Origin: Micromussa lordhowensis
Lineage: Eukaryota > Cnidaria > Anthozoa > Scleractinia > Lobophylliidae
Assembly (NCBI GenBank): GCA_964020085.1
Contig: OZ026604.1
Location: 858,501 to 922,500 of the forward strand
DNA: 64,000 nucleotides
Direction of reading: 5' to 3'
Each line of letters begins with the position of its first letter. Within the stretch, counting starts at the first letter, position 1. The notes below the pieces were generated by a model, which ran no database searches, was not told where the DNA came from, and saw nothing but the letters and a program-made list of their open reading frames with translations. The translations under genes and the position numbers were made by a program. Shown here piece after piece: positions 24,401 through 34,912 of this stretch.

Positions 24401-25497
24401 ATTATTTTTAGTTTGTTCAGTGGTTTTAACCACAGATGTTGATTCACGAGAAGAACTTCTGTCTCTTTATAAACAGAACTGGCAGCAATTTCCACAATCA
24501 GAAAGCCTGTACCTTTCTCAAAACATTTCATTTCCGTGTGCGCTGGTGAGCGAAAATCTCGCCCCAGTTCACCGACCGGAAATATCACAAACGAATAAAA
24601 ATCTTCCACGTACATTTCACAAGAGTTGAACAACTTCATTTCTAATTTTTACATAGTAACAAATGGAATCTATCAGTAATTTTCTCGCTAGAACAGCTAT
24701 AACCATCCGACAATAAGCCTAAAGAGAGCGAAAAAAAACCCATCTAAATTCGAAAATTCGCCGTTTTGTTCCAGCTTGTGTGTGTATTTGAGTTTCGTCA
24801 TCTCTTAAAAATCTGAGCTTATTGAAATTTCAAAATAAAACCAACAGCTAAACTTTTGATGTTGCTTTAATTTCGATGACTATCGTGAACCCTGGAAATT
24901 TGTACAACTCTATGTGAACTTTGCACATTCGAAACTTTGTCCATTTCAGCACTCCAATACCAGTCACGCCAAATAAAGGAAGTTTATAAACTCTACGATT
25001 GCGACTACAGTTGTTGTATATCCAAGACGCGCAGCGAAAAGGAAAATTCTGCCTTCCATGGCTCTACCTTTCGGTCCGAAAATTCCGCTTGAAAAATAAA
25101 ACACAAGCAAAACTATTGCAACATGCTGGGAGAATACAATAAGAGAGAAAACTTATCATATTCACTCAATCTTACCTGTTGCCCGCTCCCTGAACCATAT
25201 TTAACCTCATGTGAATGTAGACGAACATTGTGTTTTGGATTATGCAGCTTTAACACGCTTCCACATGTAACATATTTAAAATCTGAAACAAAAACAGAAC
25301 AGAATTTCTTGATTAGCTTGCGTTCAGTACCAGTTCTGTTTTGCAAATATTTTGCTTTCTTACTTACCTCTGGAATCTCCTAATGTACTACTGGACAGCA
25401 AGGATATTAAACTTAACAATAAATAGGCGTATTTAACGATTATGGCCGTTCTAACTGTTTTTAAAAAGGGAAAACTGCAAGCTAAAGTCGCGGCCAT
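21461..25497 (-). CDS. SDF2: Stromal cell-derived factor 2 homologue (MIR-domain ER protein)
   Basis: Exons in coding order are 25497-25368, 25282-25176, 24069-23987, 23630-23409, 22382-22280 and 21490-21461, giving 224 residues. A hydrophobic N-terminus (YAYLLLSLISLLSSS) fits a signal sequence. Family motifs follow: VTCGSVLKL, NVRLHSHEVKYGSGSGQQ, SADDGNSYWVVRGKT, KCGSTLRL, NLHSHHFQSPISHNQEVSAF, DKVRFKHS, FGRPIHGQREV and NEWKATEGIYVKP. These make up three MIR repeats. In other animals SDF2 proteins are ER-lumen factors that work with DnaJ/BiP chaperones and resemble O-mannosyltransferase MIR domains. The protein ends in KPDN with no KDEL-like signal. Intron 4 contains a tandem repeat. Confidence 0.93.
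22760..23335. repeat. Two direct copies of a roughly 290-300 bp unit in SDF2 intron 4
   Basis: TCAAACTCATTAATAATT starts both copies (22761 and 23049). TTCGATTGAGAAGAT(G/A)TATC follows at 22881 and 23180, then CAAACACTC(A/G)AGACAG. Identity is moderate, so the duplication is old or both copies are insertions of one element. Confidence 0.7.
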
Positions 25498-25818
25498 GTT
25501 GAATTGAGGAAAAAGGACGCTACGAAATCGCGCCGGACTTTCAGCCTCGTTTTCATGCATGCAAATACCAGTAGAGCCAGTTTGAGTCACGGTTGTTGTG
25601 ACCGTCACGAAACAACACATATAGCCTTCAGCACACACTTTGGGCTAAATTTTGCCACAGCTTGACAGAGGGTCTTGATAATATACTCCGTTTCCCACTA
25701 AAATACTGGGTCTACCCAAAATATCACTTAAGGCTTGGGCAATGCTCATTACACATTTTTAAACTAATTCTGGCAGAGCTGGATTGCAACCCTATGATAG
25801 GCCATACTCGTGTTCTCG

Positions 25819-25851
<33 letters not shown>

Positions 25852-26298
25852 CATGCGGAGTCTATAATTAAAGAGAGATTAAAATCATTTGCATCTGAAA
25901 AGACTCAGACTCAGACTGCATTAGCCTATAGCGAAGATATCAGTGACTTCACGAGCGCTGTTACGCAATATTTATGGTTGGCAAAAAGTGATCAAAACAA
26001 AAGAAATGACTGAAAATTCGTGTACTTCAAACGACTGTCGCTTCACATATATGCTAGATTTCATCCTGAAACCTGGAGAAAAGTTAGAATATCAGGATAA
26101 TGCTTCACTGTTAAAGTTTAAAGGAAATCCGAGTATCGACACCTGTCGAAAATCGAGTTGGAAATTTGTCTGTGAGTAAAGGATTTGACCAGCTCCAAAG
26201 AGCTTCTGCCAACCACATGCACCAGTGATTTTGCGCGCGTGAGCGAAAATGACGTCAATGTTTGTAAACAGATATCTTCGCTATATGGTATATATGGG
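25498..26298. other. Intergenic, upstream of SDF2
   Basis: I recognise no gene. Short frames at 25662-25871 and 25943-26179 have no family motifs. GCGAAGATATC at about 25931 pairs with GATATCTTCGC at about 26270, giving a loose inverted repeat next to the foldback element. Confidence 0.5.
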
Positions 26299-26606
26299 TT
26301 TAGTAAATTCTCAGCTCCGACTATTGCATTTCTAGCTTTTTGATTGGCTAAAAAACTCTGACCATGAGCCAATAGTCAGAGTTTTACGTCATATGGAAAA
26401 TAGTGCGCCAAGTTTGAAAATTTTCCTTCAGCCCTCTATAATGGCCAAAATAAAAATCAGCGGCAAAACCCGGTTTGAGAATTTACTAAAACAATTATTC
26501 CATGAGCCCTTGTTGGATACTGAAGTGATTATAACCAACTTGCGCTACGCGCTCATTGGTTATTTTATCACTTCATATCCAACTCGGGCTCACAGAATAA
26601 TTGTTA
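26299..26606 (-). mobile_element. Composite foldback element, copy 2 (inverted relative to 5839-6160)
   Basis: Read on the minus strand it follows the same order as copy 1: AACAATTATTC..., the TAACCAA hairpin, GAATAATTGTTTTAGTAAAT, then GCCGC...TTTTTAT and the ACTATTGGCTCA palindrome, ending GAGAATTTACTAAA. The two hairpins are conserved together, so they form one element and not chance neighbours. Confidence 0.8.
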
Positions 26607-26824
26607 TATGTGCTACTGTGAAGGGTATAGTTTTTAGGCAGCTTAGTCTGGGATAGGGTATAAAAATCATACAGCTTTAGTCTACAATAGGGTATAATTT
26701 ACCTGCACAGGGGCCAGTATATTTAGAACTAGGTTCTTTACACAAGGTTCTACAAATAGATACTCAAACTCAGATGTGACTTTGTAAGATATTGGTTTAG
26801 TTAGTGTTTGTTGGACTTCAATGT

Positions 26825-27003
26825 GCAGTTCCAGAAAATATCCATATTCCCCCCACAGAAGGGATTGGAATTTCCTGGGGGTGGGGGTTCTGTAAGGCCG
26901 AAAAATTTAAAGAAATGTATGAAGCTAAATTGGAATTTCCAGAGGGGTGGGGGGTCTTAGAAAAAATCCCTTCCGTGGGGGAGGTCTGGATATTTTTCTT
27001 GAA
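26825..27003. mobile_element. MITE with TIRs containing AAATATCCA / TGGATATTT
   Basis: AGAAAATATCCATATTCCCC at the left faces GGGGGAGGTCTGGATATTTT at the right, with AGAAGGGAT / ATCCCTTC inside. The open frame across it (PENIHIPPTEGIGISWG) is a translation of the repeat that recurs in many cnidarian gene predictions and is not a gene. Confidence 0.7.
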
Positions 27004-28422
27004 TTACAATAGCGAAAAAGTTTCTGCATTGAAAAAAGTGAGTCTGGGACTGGGTAGGCGTTTTCAGTGTCTGGTCGAGAGTAGGGTTGCAAAATCAAGA
27101 TGATCTTGGTCTAGTATAGAGCAAGGGTTTCAGTCTCCCAGAGGCATATCCCCACCCAATGATTTAAAGTGTGCCCTCCCTGGGGTTGAGGCTTAGAGCC
27201 ACGGAACTAATTTTATGTGAATATAATTGACTGTGAGCTCTATTTCCTGAAATGTTAAACAATTTGGAATTGTCTGTTTTGTTCATTAAAACAATGATGA
27301 ATTGAAAACAAAAAGTTTTACCAACTACCAACATTTACCTTACAATCCAACCCTTTGATGTTGTCATAGCAACAGCTTTTAAAGCCCTTCAATGTCTGAT
27401 TTTACTACTGAAAAAAGCGTTTATTACTGACTTGCTCTTCATCTGACACCAGCATAACTTGTAACAATTTTAGGTTAACTTTTCGAGACTCATCATAGGT
27501 GTTAAATGTGGCTAATTAATTTTCAAGGTTAACATTACATATAACATATCTTTACTAATAACATTTTCTACAAATTTTATAACTTCTCATTTTGATCTTT
27601 TTACCCATACTTTAATGGCATTAATTTAATGCCACAAAGTAAGAATGTTTACTCAATAGAGTAATAATTTTACTTTTAGGGTCTCTTCTTTCCTTCCACA
27701 CATAATTTCAAATCAAATCTGTGACAGTCTTAACTGAACAACACAACATAACTGCAGGACAATAATAGCCCTTTTCACTTTTACATTTTCTTGTTTCCAT
27801 CATAACATGACTATAATTTAATGTGAATATGAAGCAATTTCTAAAATTGTCCCACATCCACGTGGAGTTTATGTATTAGTGAAAATAAGAAAAACTTCAG
27901 CATGAAAACAGCTATTGGAACACGTGTAATGACTAAACAGGTTTGATCTACACTATAAATTGTTCTAACATAGCACGGAAAATATAATCTTGAGGAAAAA
28001 CTATCTTTTTATCAGTCCACTTTTCTCTGTCTTGACAACTTGTTAAATTTCTTGCTCTTGAATTAATTGTGTTATATTTCTTGACCTACAAAATGACAGA
28101 CAATGGTTTGTTAGTATGGTTTGCAAGAAAATTCCCAAGAAATTGTCAATAACCAATAAATAAATTAAAAAAAAAATTAAAAAGCAGGTCTACAATATAA
28201 ATTAATACATTATGGTTTTACATTACTGAGCAGAGAAGATGTAAAGGAGTAAAGTAGAGTAAAGAAAAATGACAAACAAGAGTTCAACTTGCCAAAAACT
28301 GACCATTTCCTTTTCACCAGAGAATGATTTTTCTGTTTTATTGAATTGATCAAGTAGGGATTACTTCAAATAATTTAATTTTAATTAAATAATTAACATA
28401 ATATTAGAATTTACCTCCAGTG
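27004..28422. other. Intergenic, AT-rich, no recognisable feature
   Basis: The stretch lies between the head of SDF2 and the tail of CCDC43. I find no long open frame, TIR pair or tandem repeat that stands out. Confidence 0.5.
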
Positions 28423-31352
28423 TCATCTGGCTCGTCTTTCTCCTTTCTGTGTTCTCTTCTTTTCTTTTTCCTTCCTATCCTCTGTCTTTTGTTGTTGCTT
28501 TTCCTTTGCTTCCTTTATTTGCTGTTTTCTTTGATCATTTTCTTCCTTCATTTTTTCTCTCTTCTCTTTTTCTTTTTCTGTTACTGATTGAGCATTCACA
28601 TTCTTAAAGAGTCCTGCAGCTGAATGGGAAGTTTTTTGAAAAAAAAAGTTAGTATGTATAACATGCAGTTGTAGTCCTTCATTCATTCTTTTACAATTAA
28701 TGTATCTATTTATATTGATTAAAAATAAGATTGTAGTATATTTTTTTTGTTATATGGTTTGTACCATGAGCGGGCAAGATGAACCACATACTGTGCTGTG
28801 ATTGGCTACCCGAGTGGGCAAGATGGCACTATCTTGCCTGCTTGGGACTACCTGCTGTGTCATGCAAGAAAAATTTTCTCGAAAGCCATGTAATGAATCC
28901 TTTTGTGGACCAAGCTTGTTTGGTCAAGATGGCTTTTTGCAAGTTTATGGACCTCAGCTCTGTCTTGGTCCATAAGCACGCAGAAAACGAACTTGGCCAA
29001 TATCCAGTCATCTTGACCAAACAAGCTTGGTCAATAACCCATATATATCTTCTCACAAACCTGAATCCTTATCTGGAGCTCTGGTAGATTGTTCCTCATC
29101 ACTATCAGCAGTAGGACAAAGTTAAAGATGTCAAATTTTAAGATTAGAAATGAAACCATTTTAATAACATTGTTACAGTTCATCAGTGTTGGGGTCATAA
29201 TTTTTTGCTCATACTTTTTGGAGTTTGTTGCATTGTAAGAGGAATCATTTTGGGTGTACATTTAGTATTAATTAACAAATGGGAGCTATTTCTGGAAGTC
29301 CGAAAACTTACATGGCTATTTTTAACAACTTCTTGGTTATCATACCCGGCCTTCATTTTCTGTAAAACGTTTGTTTTTTCTCCCTGGATGTAATTTTGCA
29401 TGCTATTTTTAAATCATTTCCTTAAGTTTATCTCCCATAATGGCTCTGTAAATTATAAACTCTCCCATGCCCTCCTGGCCCCCCAGGCAGTTGACGGGCA
29501 TTTGGCATATTTTTTTTTCAGAAGGTGGCAAATGCCCCACCATGGGGTAGCTGGCGCATAAAAAATCCCCATGGTGGGACTGTGAGAAAAGTCCTTACCC
29601 TCAGCCTAACCCTAAAACTATCCCTTAAAGCAGCCAGCTCTCACATTTGGAAAGTACTGAATTTTTAAAACTCTCTGTATTTGACTAAATTGTCAAATGC
29701 CCCACCCCCAGGCAACCCTTCGTGATCTAATGCCCCATGGTGGGGACCTACAACCGGTCAAATACCCAGGGGAGGGCACGGCGGGCTTGCATAGGTATCT
29801 ATATTAACATTACTTAAAACCAGGGAAGCCGAATAGCTATCATTCTGATCAGATAAAGGACCTATCACTTAAACTATGTTCAAGGATATCAAAGTTCCTC
29901 ATCAGATTCATGGCCATATTGTGCCACTAGGAGTCTCTTGATTTCACCGTCTGATTTCTGTTGTGATGCTTTTGTCGTACACACAGTAGATGCTTGTTTC
30001 TCCATTATTTCAGCCAATTTGTTTTGTTTTTCTGCTGCTTTCTGCTCTACATTGGAATAGTAATATATTATTAATGTTGGCTTCTCACCAAAACATGTCA
30101 TAAAAATTGATCATTGACTTCTTGTCCAAGAAATTACCCTTTAACACTGACTTGACTCTGGTGTGAGGTGGGCATAAAAAGTTATGTTCCGTGAAGTCAT
30201 TTTCAAAATAAGCTTTCATTAACATGTTGCACTGTTAACCACAACTGAATGAGCTAACCAGTCAAGTACTAACATATAAATTAAAAACAAATGATTGGCA
30301 CTTTATTTCAGGCAGGACTGCTGACTGTCAGCAAAATAATTTTCTTTTCGTAGCTGGACAAGGTTTAAACAAACTCAATGACCAGCAGTGAGAATTTTTT
30401 ATCAAGTAAAACAACATACAAAGAACACTGTGAGAAGCGACCCCTAGAGGATATTGAGCCTAGGTCACCAACATGGTAAGCAAATACTCATGACTACTGG
30501 GCCACTGCAACCAGCCGGCAGCTTTTACCCTTAGCATTATTTAAAGCTAACTATAAACAGGCTAACCGGAGAGCTATTCAGGCTAACCAGAGTGCTTTTT
30601 AGGCTAATCAGAGTGCTATTTAGCCTAAACTACAAAAACGTCTTGACTGCCTGTCATTTAGTCTACGTTATATAAAATACAAAATACACACTACGGTGGA
30701 AATAGTGAAGTATTCATCCATATAAACAAGGATTTGATATTATTAACTGAAATTTTAAAAACAAATTTCGACTGCAGGACACGGAGTATTTTGAAAAACC
30801 TGTCCGGCTGCTGGACATAGAGACACTGCGTTTAATGTCTTTGCCCCAAATCAATCGCTGTAATATGAAATACGTGTCGAGAAGTTACATGGCATATACC
30901 TTTCACTAGCTCTTTTTCTTGCAACACATTTGCCCTTGATGTTTTCCATCGTTCAATAACTTCATTGCACAGATCATCTAAAGGATATTCCTGCAGTGAC
31001 AAAAAAAATTCTTGAAAAAAAACGTTTAAAATATTATAGGGTGGGAGGGTTAGAGGGAGATTCGTGAATATTAATAGCCTAGAAAATCCTGGATTATATT
31101 TCCCCATCACTTCTGTAGGTCGATGACACTGAATTCCACTTGCACGTGTTAATTTAATTTACTACCAACCGTCATCCCTTCCAGAATACCAATCAACGCA
31201 TCTTTGCGATCCTCGTCAGTATCCTCTGAATCCAAAACCCCCGTGACATAGCTTCCAAACACGTCCTCGTCCAACCCCAGCTGTCTCATGCGACAGATTA
31301 GCCATTCTTCAAACGACTCATCTTGTCGGGCACTCGACAGCCCATCCGCCAT
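28423..31352 (-). CDS. CCDC43: Coiled-coil domain-containing protein 43 homologue
   Basis: Exons in coding order are 31352-31170, 30990-30900, 30046-29890, 29110-29061 and 28619-28423. The 225 residues compare with 224 in the human protein. The N-terminal domain (EEWLICRMRQLGLDEDVFGS, then YVTGVLDSEDTDEDRKDAL and the EVIERW helix) and the C-terminal charged coiled coil ending EKEKKRTQKGERRAR are diagnostic. The function of the family is not established. Start MADGLSS is chosen because it gives the family length. Intron 1 uses GTTGGT as donor. Intron 3 has no GT-AG solution in frame but fits an AT-AC minor intron exactly. Intron 4 holds a MITE. Confidence 0.9.
28755..29050 (-). mobile_element. 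MITE family with paired GGCCAAGTT arms, copy in CCDC43 intron 4
   Basis: It is the inverted relative of 8671-8935. Paired segments GACCAAGCTTGTTTGGTCAA / TTGACCAAACAAGCTTGGTC and GTTTATGGACC / GGTCCATAAG form the hairpin. GTGATTGGCTACCCGAG(T)GGG marks the other end. Confidence 0.7.
29111..29889 (-). other. Probable U12-type AT-AC intron of CCDC43
   Basis: On the minus strand the intron begins ATATCCTTGAA, the exact minor-spliceosome 5' site. It ends with a branch-like ATCTTTAACT followed 11 bases later by CCTAC. Splicing here joins GAACTTTG to TGCTGAT in frame, and the total protein length becomes that of the family. Confidence 0.85.
30545..30630 (+). repeat. Imperfect tandem repeat, unit about 22 bp
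   Basis: AGGCTAACCGGAGAGCTATT, AGGCTAACCAGAGTGCTTTT and AGGCTAATCAGAGTGCTATT follow one another in CCDC43 intron 2. Confidence 0.75.
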
Positions 31353-32629
31353 TTTGATTTCTTGATGCTCTAGATACCGCTGTACATTTGATACCGGTTT
31401 TTCATAAGCGATTTTTAGCCTGTTTGGGGAGGGGTAGGGCTTTGTTCTGCATGAAATGAGCGCCACCGGAAGACGCTAGAGGTGTATAACCTGCCAGCAG
31501 GCTCACGATGAATCACTGCAAGTAAGCGCGAAATCGAGCAGGCCACCCCGCCGGATCACTTTGTTCTCCGCTCGCACGCGACTCAAAGGTGAGCCTGTTC
31601 GCAGGCTACTAAAGAAGCTCCTGATCATATTGTGTATTCTGATACAATGACGCTTTTTGGATTATCTTTTATTCTCTTTGTACTGAAAACAATGGGGGGG
31701 GGGGGGGGGCGAGAGGAAAATAGACATGTGTAAAGCTCAAGTGAACGACCTTTTATTCCAGACTGGTGATAATCGGTTTATTGAGACTTTCTCTCTAATA
31801 CTTCTGGTAAACATTACCAGCAATCTAGTCTCCAATGCAGATTTCCATATGAACTTAGCTCGTCAAGCAATCTTTACACCTCCCCTTTGTTGTGGGGGAA
31901 AGATTGTACCATGAGGCAAAAGAACATCTTCGTAGGAGTGTTACAATGTTACAATCTGCTACTAAACCAGTTTCTACAAGATAACCTTGTGTATGGCTGA
32001 GATTTATCTATGCCTTTTTTGCAGATACAATGTTTCTGTTCAATCTATAACAACTGTAACCTAGTTTAGAATCTCTTTTTCTCCAGTTTATTTGGCACAG
32101 TTCAACCTGAAATTATTCAAAGGGACTTCCATGGCACGGGCAGAAGTCTTGAATATTTTCTGGAAAAATATATTCCGTCACGAAGTTTACTTGCTTTGGT
32201 AATGCCATTTTGAATATTTATTGCCACTACTTAAAGGTCATTCAGATGACATATGCTCAAAGAGGACCATCTCAAGATGTTCAAATAGCTGACATCAGAG
32301 TTCTAGTATACAAAAGTCCTGGTCAAAGATAGGTCTCAACAAATCATGCTACGCATATTAATGTCCCACTGCTGGGCAAGCTCTTTCTGTGTTCAGATAG
32401 ATTCCATATCCACGCAGATCTACATCTTGCACTGTTTTGCTGTTCTTTGTCATAGTGTAATTTATCAGCAACTTCTTTCCCAGCTTGCTCAGAGACATTT
32501 TTCTTTTCATGATGAAAAGTCAGATGTTATGTTTTTGCTGTCTTATGTGGCTAAGTTTTGGACGACAACAATCATTTTCTCTGAGCCAAAAGATGATGTA
32601 AAGAGGACTTTTTACATGTAACAGGCATT
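31353..32629. other. Intergenic between CCDC43 and TMEM60
   Basis: The stretch includes the CCDC43 promoter side and a run of about 17 G at 31692-31709. There is no recognisable gene. Confidence 0.5.
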
Positions 32630-33034
32630 TCAACCCCTGGAATTGGCCAGAACCCAAACCCACGCTGACGCATCACAGCCGAGACCCAACAGGAAAATCC
32701 ACAGCGGAATAAATACCACATAATAAGACGCACTAATGATATTTTCAAGTCTGCAACACAGTATAATAATAAAAGTAAGCTTTGCGGCAACCATGAACAA
32801 GAACCAGAATTTCCTTGCAATGGTGAACCGGTTCGGATCAACGCCATCCTTGAGGTGTCGACAGATGCGAAGTAAAATGTAGAAAATCACAAAACAGTCA
32901 AAGATCAGAAGTGGAATAAAGATGATGAACCAAAACCAATCTGTTTCTTTATCCAAACGAATTACTAAGAAGATCAGGAAAAGAAGAACTACGCTCCATA
33001 CACCGAGGACTCTGTAGAATGGAGTGTTCGCCAT
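32630..33034 (-). CDS. TMEM60: Transmembrane protein 60 homologue
   Basis: A single-exon frame of 134 residues from MANTPFYRV; human TMEM60 has 133. Four hydrophobic segments are visible. Family motifs include FLVIRLDKETDWFWFIIFIP, CRHLKDGVDP, AAKLTFIIILCCRLE and YVVFIPLWI. The frame is open for 23 more codons upstream, but the MANTP start gives the family length and lines up with the conserved first segment. The function is unknown. It is divergent from IMPACT across 300 bases. Confidence 0.9.
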   Translation of the reverse strand: MANTPFYRVLGVWSVVLLFLIFLVIRLDKETDWFWFIIFIPLLIFDCFVIFYILLRICRHLKDGVDPNRFTIARKFWFLFMVAAKLTFIIILCCRLENIISASYYVVFIPLWIFLLGLGCDASAWVWVLANSRG

Positions 33035-33334
33035 GTTTTCGTTTTCGTTGCTCTGCACCTGATGGTACACTCTATGATATTTGTCACAACGTATATAGAT
33101 CATTTTACCATACCGCTAGTTATAACGATCGCGGGCAGTAACTTTTCGCGGGATGGCGCCACGTATGTGATTACAGCGATCAGCTGATAATTATTAATTT
33201 CGTTGCCTTTAATTTGATGCGCAACACATGTTATCATCATTGGGAATGTTATAATAATTCTAGATCACTTGTGAAGTGTAAATAATTAAGGAGAGACTTC
33301 CATTCTGTGACCGTATGTTGCGTAACAGATCACA
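33035..33334. promoter_or_regulatory. Divergent promoter region, TMEM60 / IMPACT
   Basis: Start codons of the two genes face away from each other across 300 bases, so this should hold both promoters (inference). GATCAGCTGATAA at about 33178 is palindromic. I see no definite core element. Confidence 0.5.
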
Positions 33335-34912
33335 ATGGAAAATTTAGCACAACAGGTTGAAGAAATCGAAGCTTTATCAGCGATTTATGGTCAAGATTTT
33401 GTCGTGATCGATGAAGCTAACAGGATCTACGAGATCCGCGTTTGCCATGAAAATGACTCGTGGTGGTCAGCAACTCTTCAAGTTCTGTTACCCCCGGAAT
33501 ACCCGGCCAGAGTTCCCCCCGTTTTTGAAATCCACTCCGCTTGGATGAATGATTCTGAAATGTTTGAATCATCAGACTTGCTGCATACAATCTACCGAGA
33601 GAATCAGGGAGAGATTGTGTTATACCAGTGGGTAGAGGCACTGAGAACTTTCATTGACGGAAAATTCAACGATAGAGAACACACTGTCGTCGAGCAATTG
33701 AAAAGTGATGTTTCCATAACTTCTTCTGGTGAGCTATATATAAATTAAATCAGTAAACGTAAGAACGTTTTTTGTGCTAATTTAATGTGATCGTTCAATT
33801 CGGTGAATATTAATAATTAATAATAAAGATCAACAGTGAGATGATGCAATCTAATTAGCAAATTCATACTTATACAAAGCAGAAATAAATAATTTGCATA
33901 ATTTCTGAAATTGTCTATATTATTATTAGTTGTAGTGGTCTGTTTAAATCTAAATTATACACCGCACATAAACATAGATGGGTATTTCCAGTGAGTGGAT
34001 GTAGAAATGTCTGCAGCTCAACATAACACATAGATGGCGATTACTGCAATGGGTTGGGGGAGATGACAAAGGGAGATTTTGACACAAACTCTCTAAAAAA
34101 ATTCAGAATTTCTACCAACCAAAACTTATTTGGGCTTCACACCACCGTACAAGTTTAACTTTAAATATCATTTTAATTGTGCTCAAATCTCAAAGTAAAG
34201 GTTGTCTGTCTGTCGGTGTGTCTCCACTATAAAAGAATTCTTCAATTACGATTCACAGAATGCTTTTTCACTATTATTCTGTGACTTACAGTAATGGCTT
34301 CTTCTTCTGCTTTCTTCTACTTCTTATTTAGACGATGAAGAAAAATCATCAGAAGAAGAGAAACATGATGAATGTGAAGAGCTGTTGGCAACTGTCAGCA
34401 GTGATGGTTTGGAAGACTCAACTACATCAAATGCTCTGAAGATATTTAAGACTTCAGAATCAGACTTGTGTCCAGAGATTCTTCATGGAGAACCATTCAC
34501 AGACCGAAAAAGTACTTTTCAAGCCCACCTTGCTCATGTACTAACATCAGATCAAGTCAAACAAGTTCTGGAAGAACTGAAGAAAAACCGTAAAATAAAC
34601 AATGCTACTCACAATGTTATGGCATACAGAATTTTTTGCGAGAACCGAAGTTCTTTTCTCCAGGATTGCGATGACGATGGTGAAGCGGCAGCTGGGTCAA
34701 GACTTCTTCACTTATTACAAATACTTAATATCAAGAATATCATTATTGTAGTAACACGTTGGTATGGAGGAATTCTTCTGGGCCCTGACAGATTTAAACA
34801 TTACAATAACTGTGCGAGGGGATTATTGAAGGTCGCAGGTCTTGTAGAAATTAGCCCTGATTTGAAAGATATTTCTAAAAGTAAGAGTAGATTTAAGATC
34901 AAGAAACATTGA
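33335..34912 (+). CDS. IMPACT: IMPACT homologue (RWD + UPF0029/IMPACT domain)
   Basis: Exons are 33335-33728 and 34332-34912, 324 residues (human 320). The RWD domain occupies about residues 5-112, with EIEALSAIYG, LPPEYPARVPPVFEI and the HTIYRENQGEIVLYQW region. An acidic linker follows (DDEEKSSEEEKHDECEE). The IMPACT domain (about 165-290) shows DRKSTFQAH, NVMAYRI, DDDGEAAAGSRLLHLLQI and VTRWYGGILLGPDRF. In other eukaryotes IMPACT/Yih1 binds GCN1 and restrains GCN2 kinase in amino-acid starvation signalling. The whole protein sits in two exons. Confidence 0.95.

Noticed and set aside
26804..27103. Frame reading PENIHIPPTEGIGISWG
   Set aside because: It is a repeat translation with inverted ends, known from many spurious cnidarian gene models.
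28779..29087. 102-residue frame
   Set aside because: It lies in the MITE in CCDC43 intron 4. Its relatives at 8647 and 16891 are in the same repeat.
29031..29261. Minus-strand frame MRNNLPELQ as a coding part of CCDC43
   Set aside because: The AT-AC junction puts 29110-29061 in another frame that fits the acidic stretch of the family.
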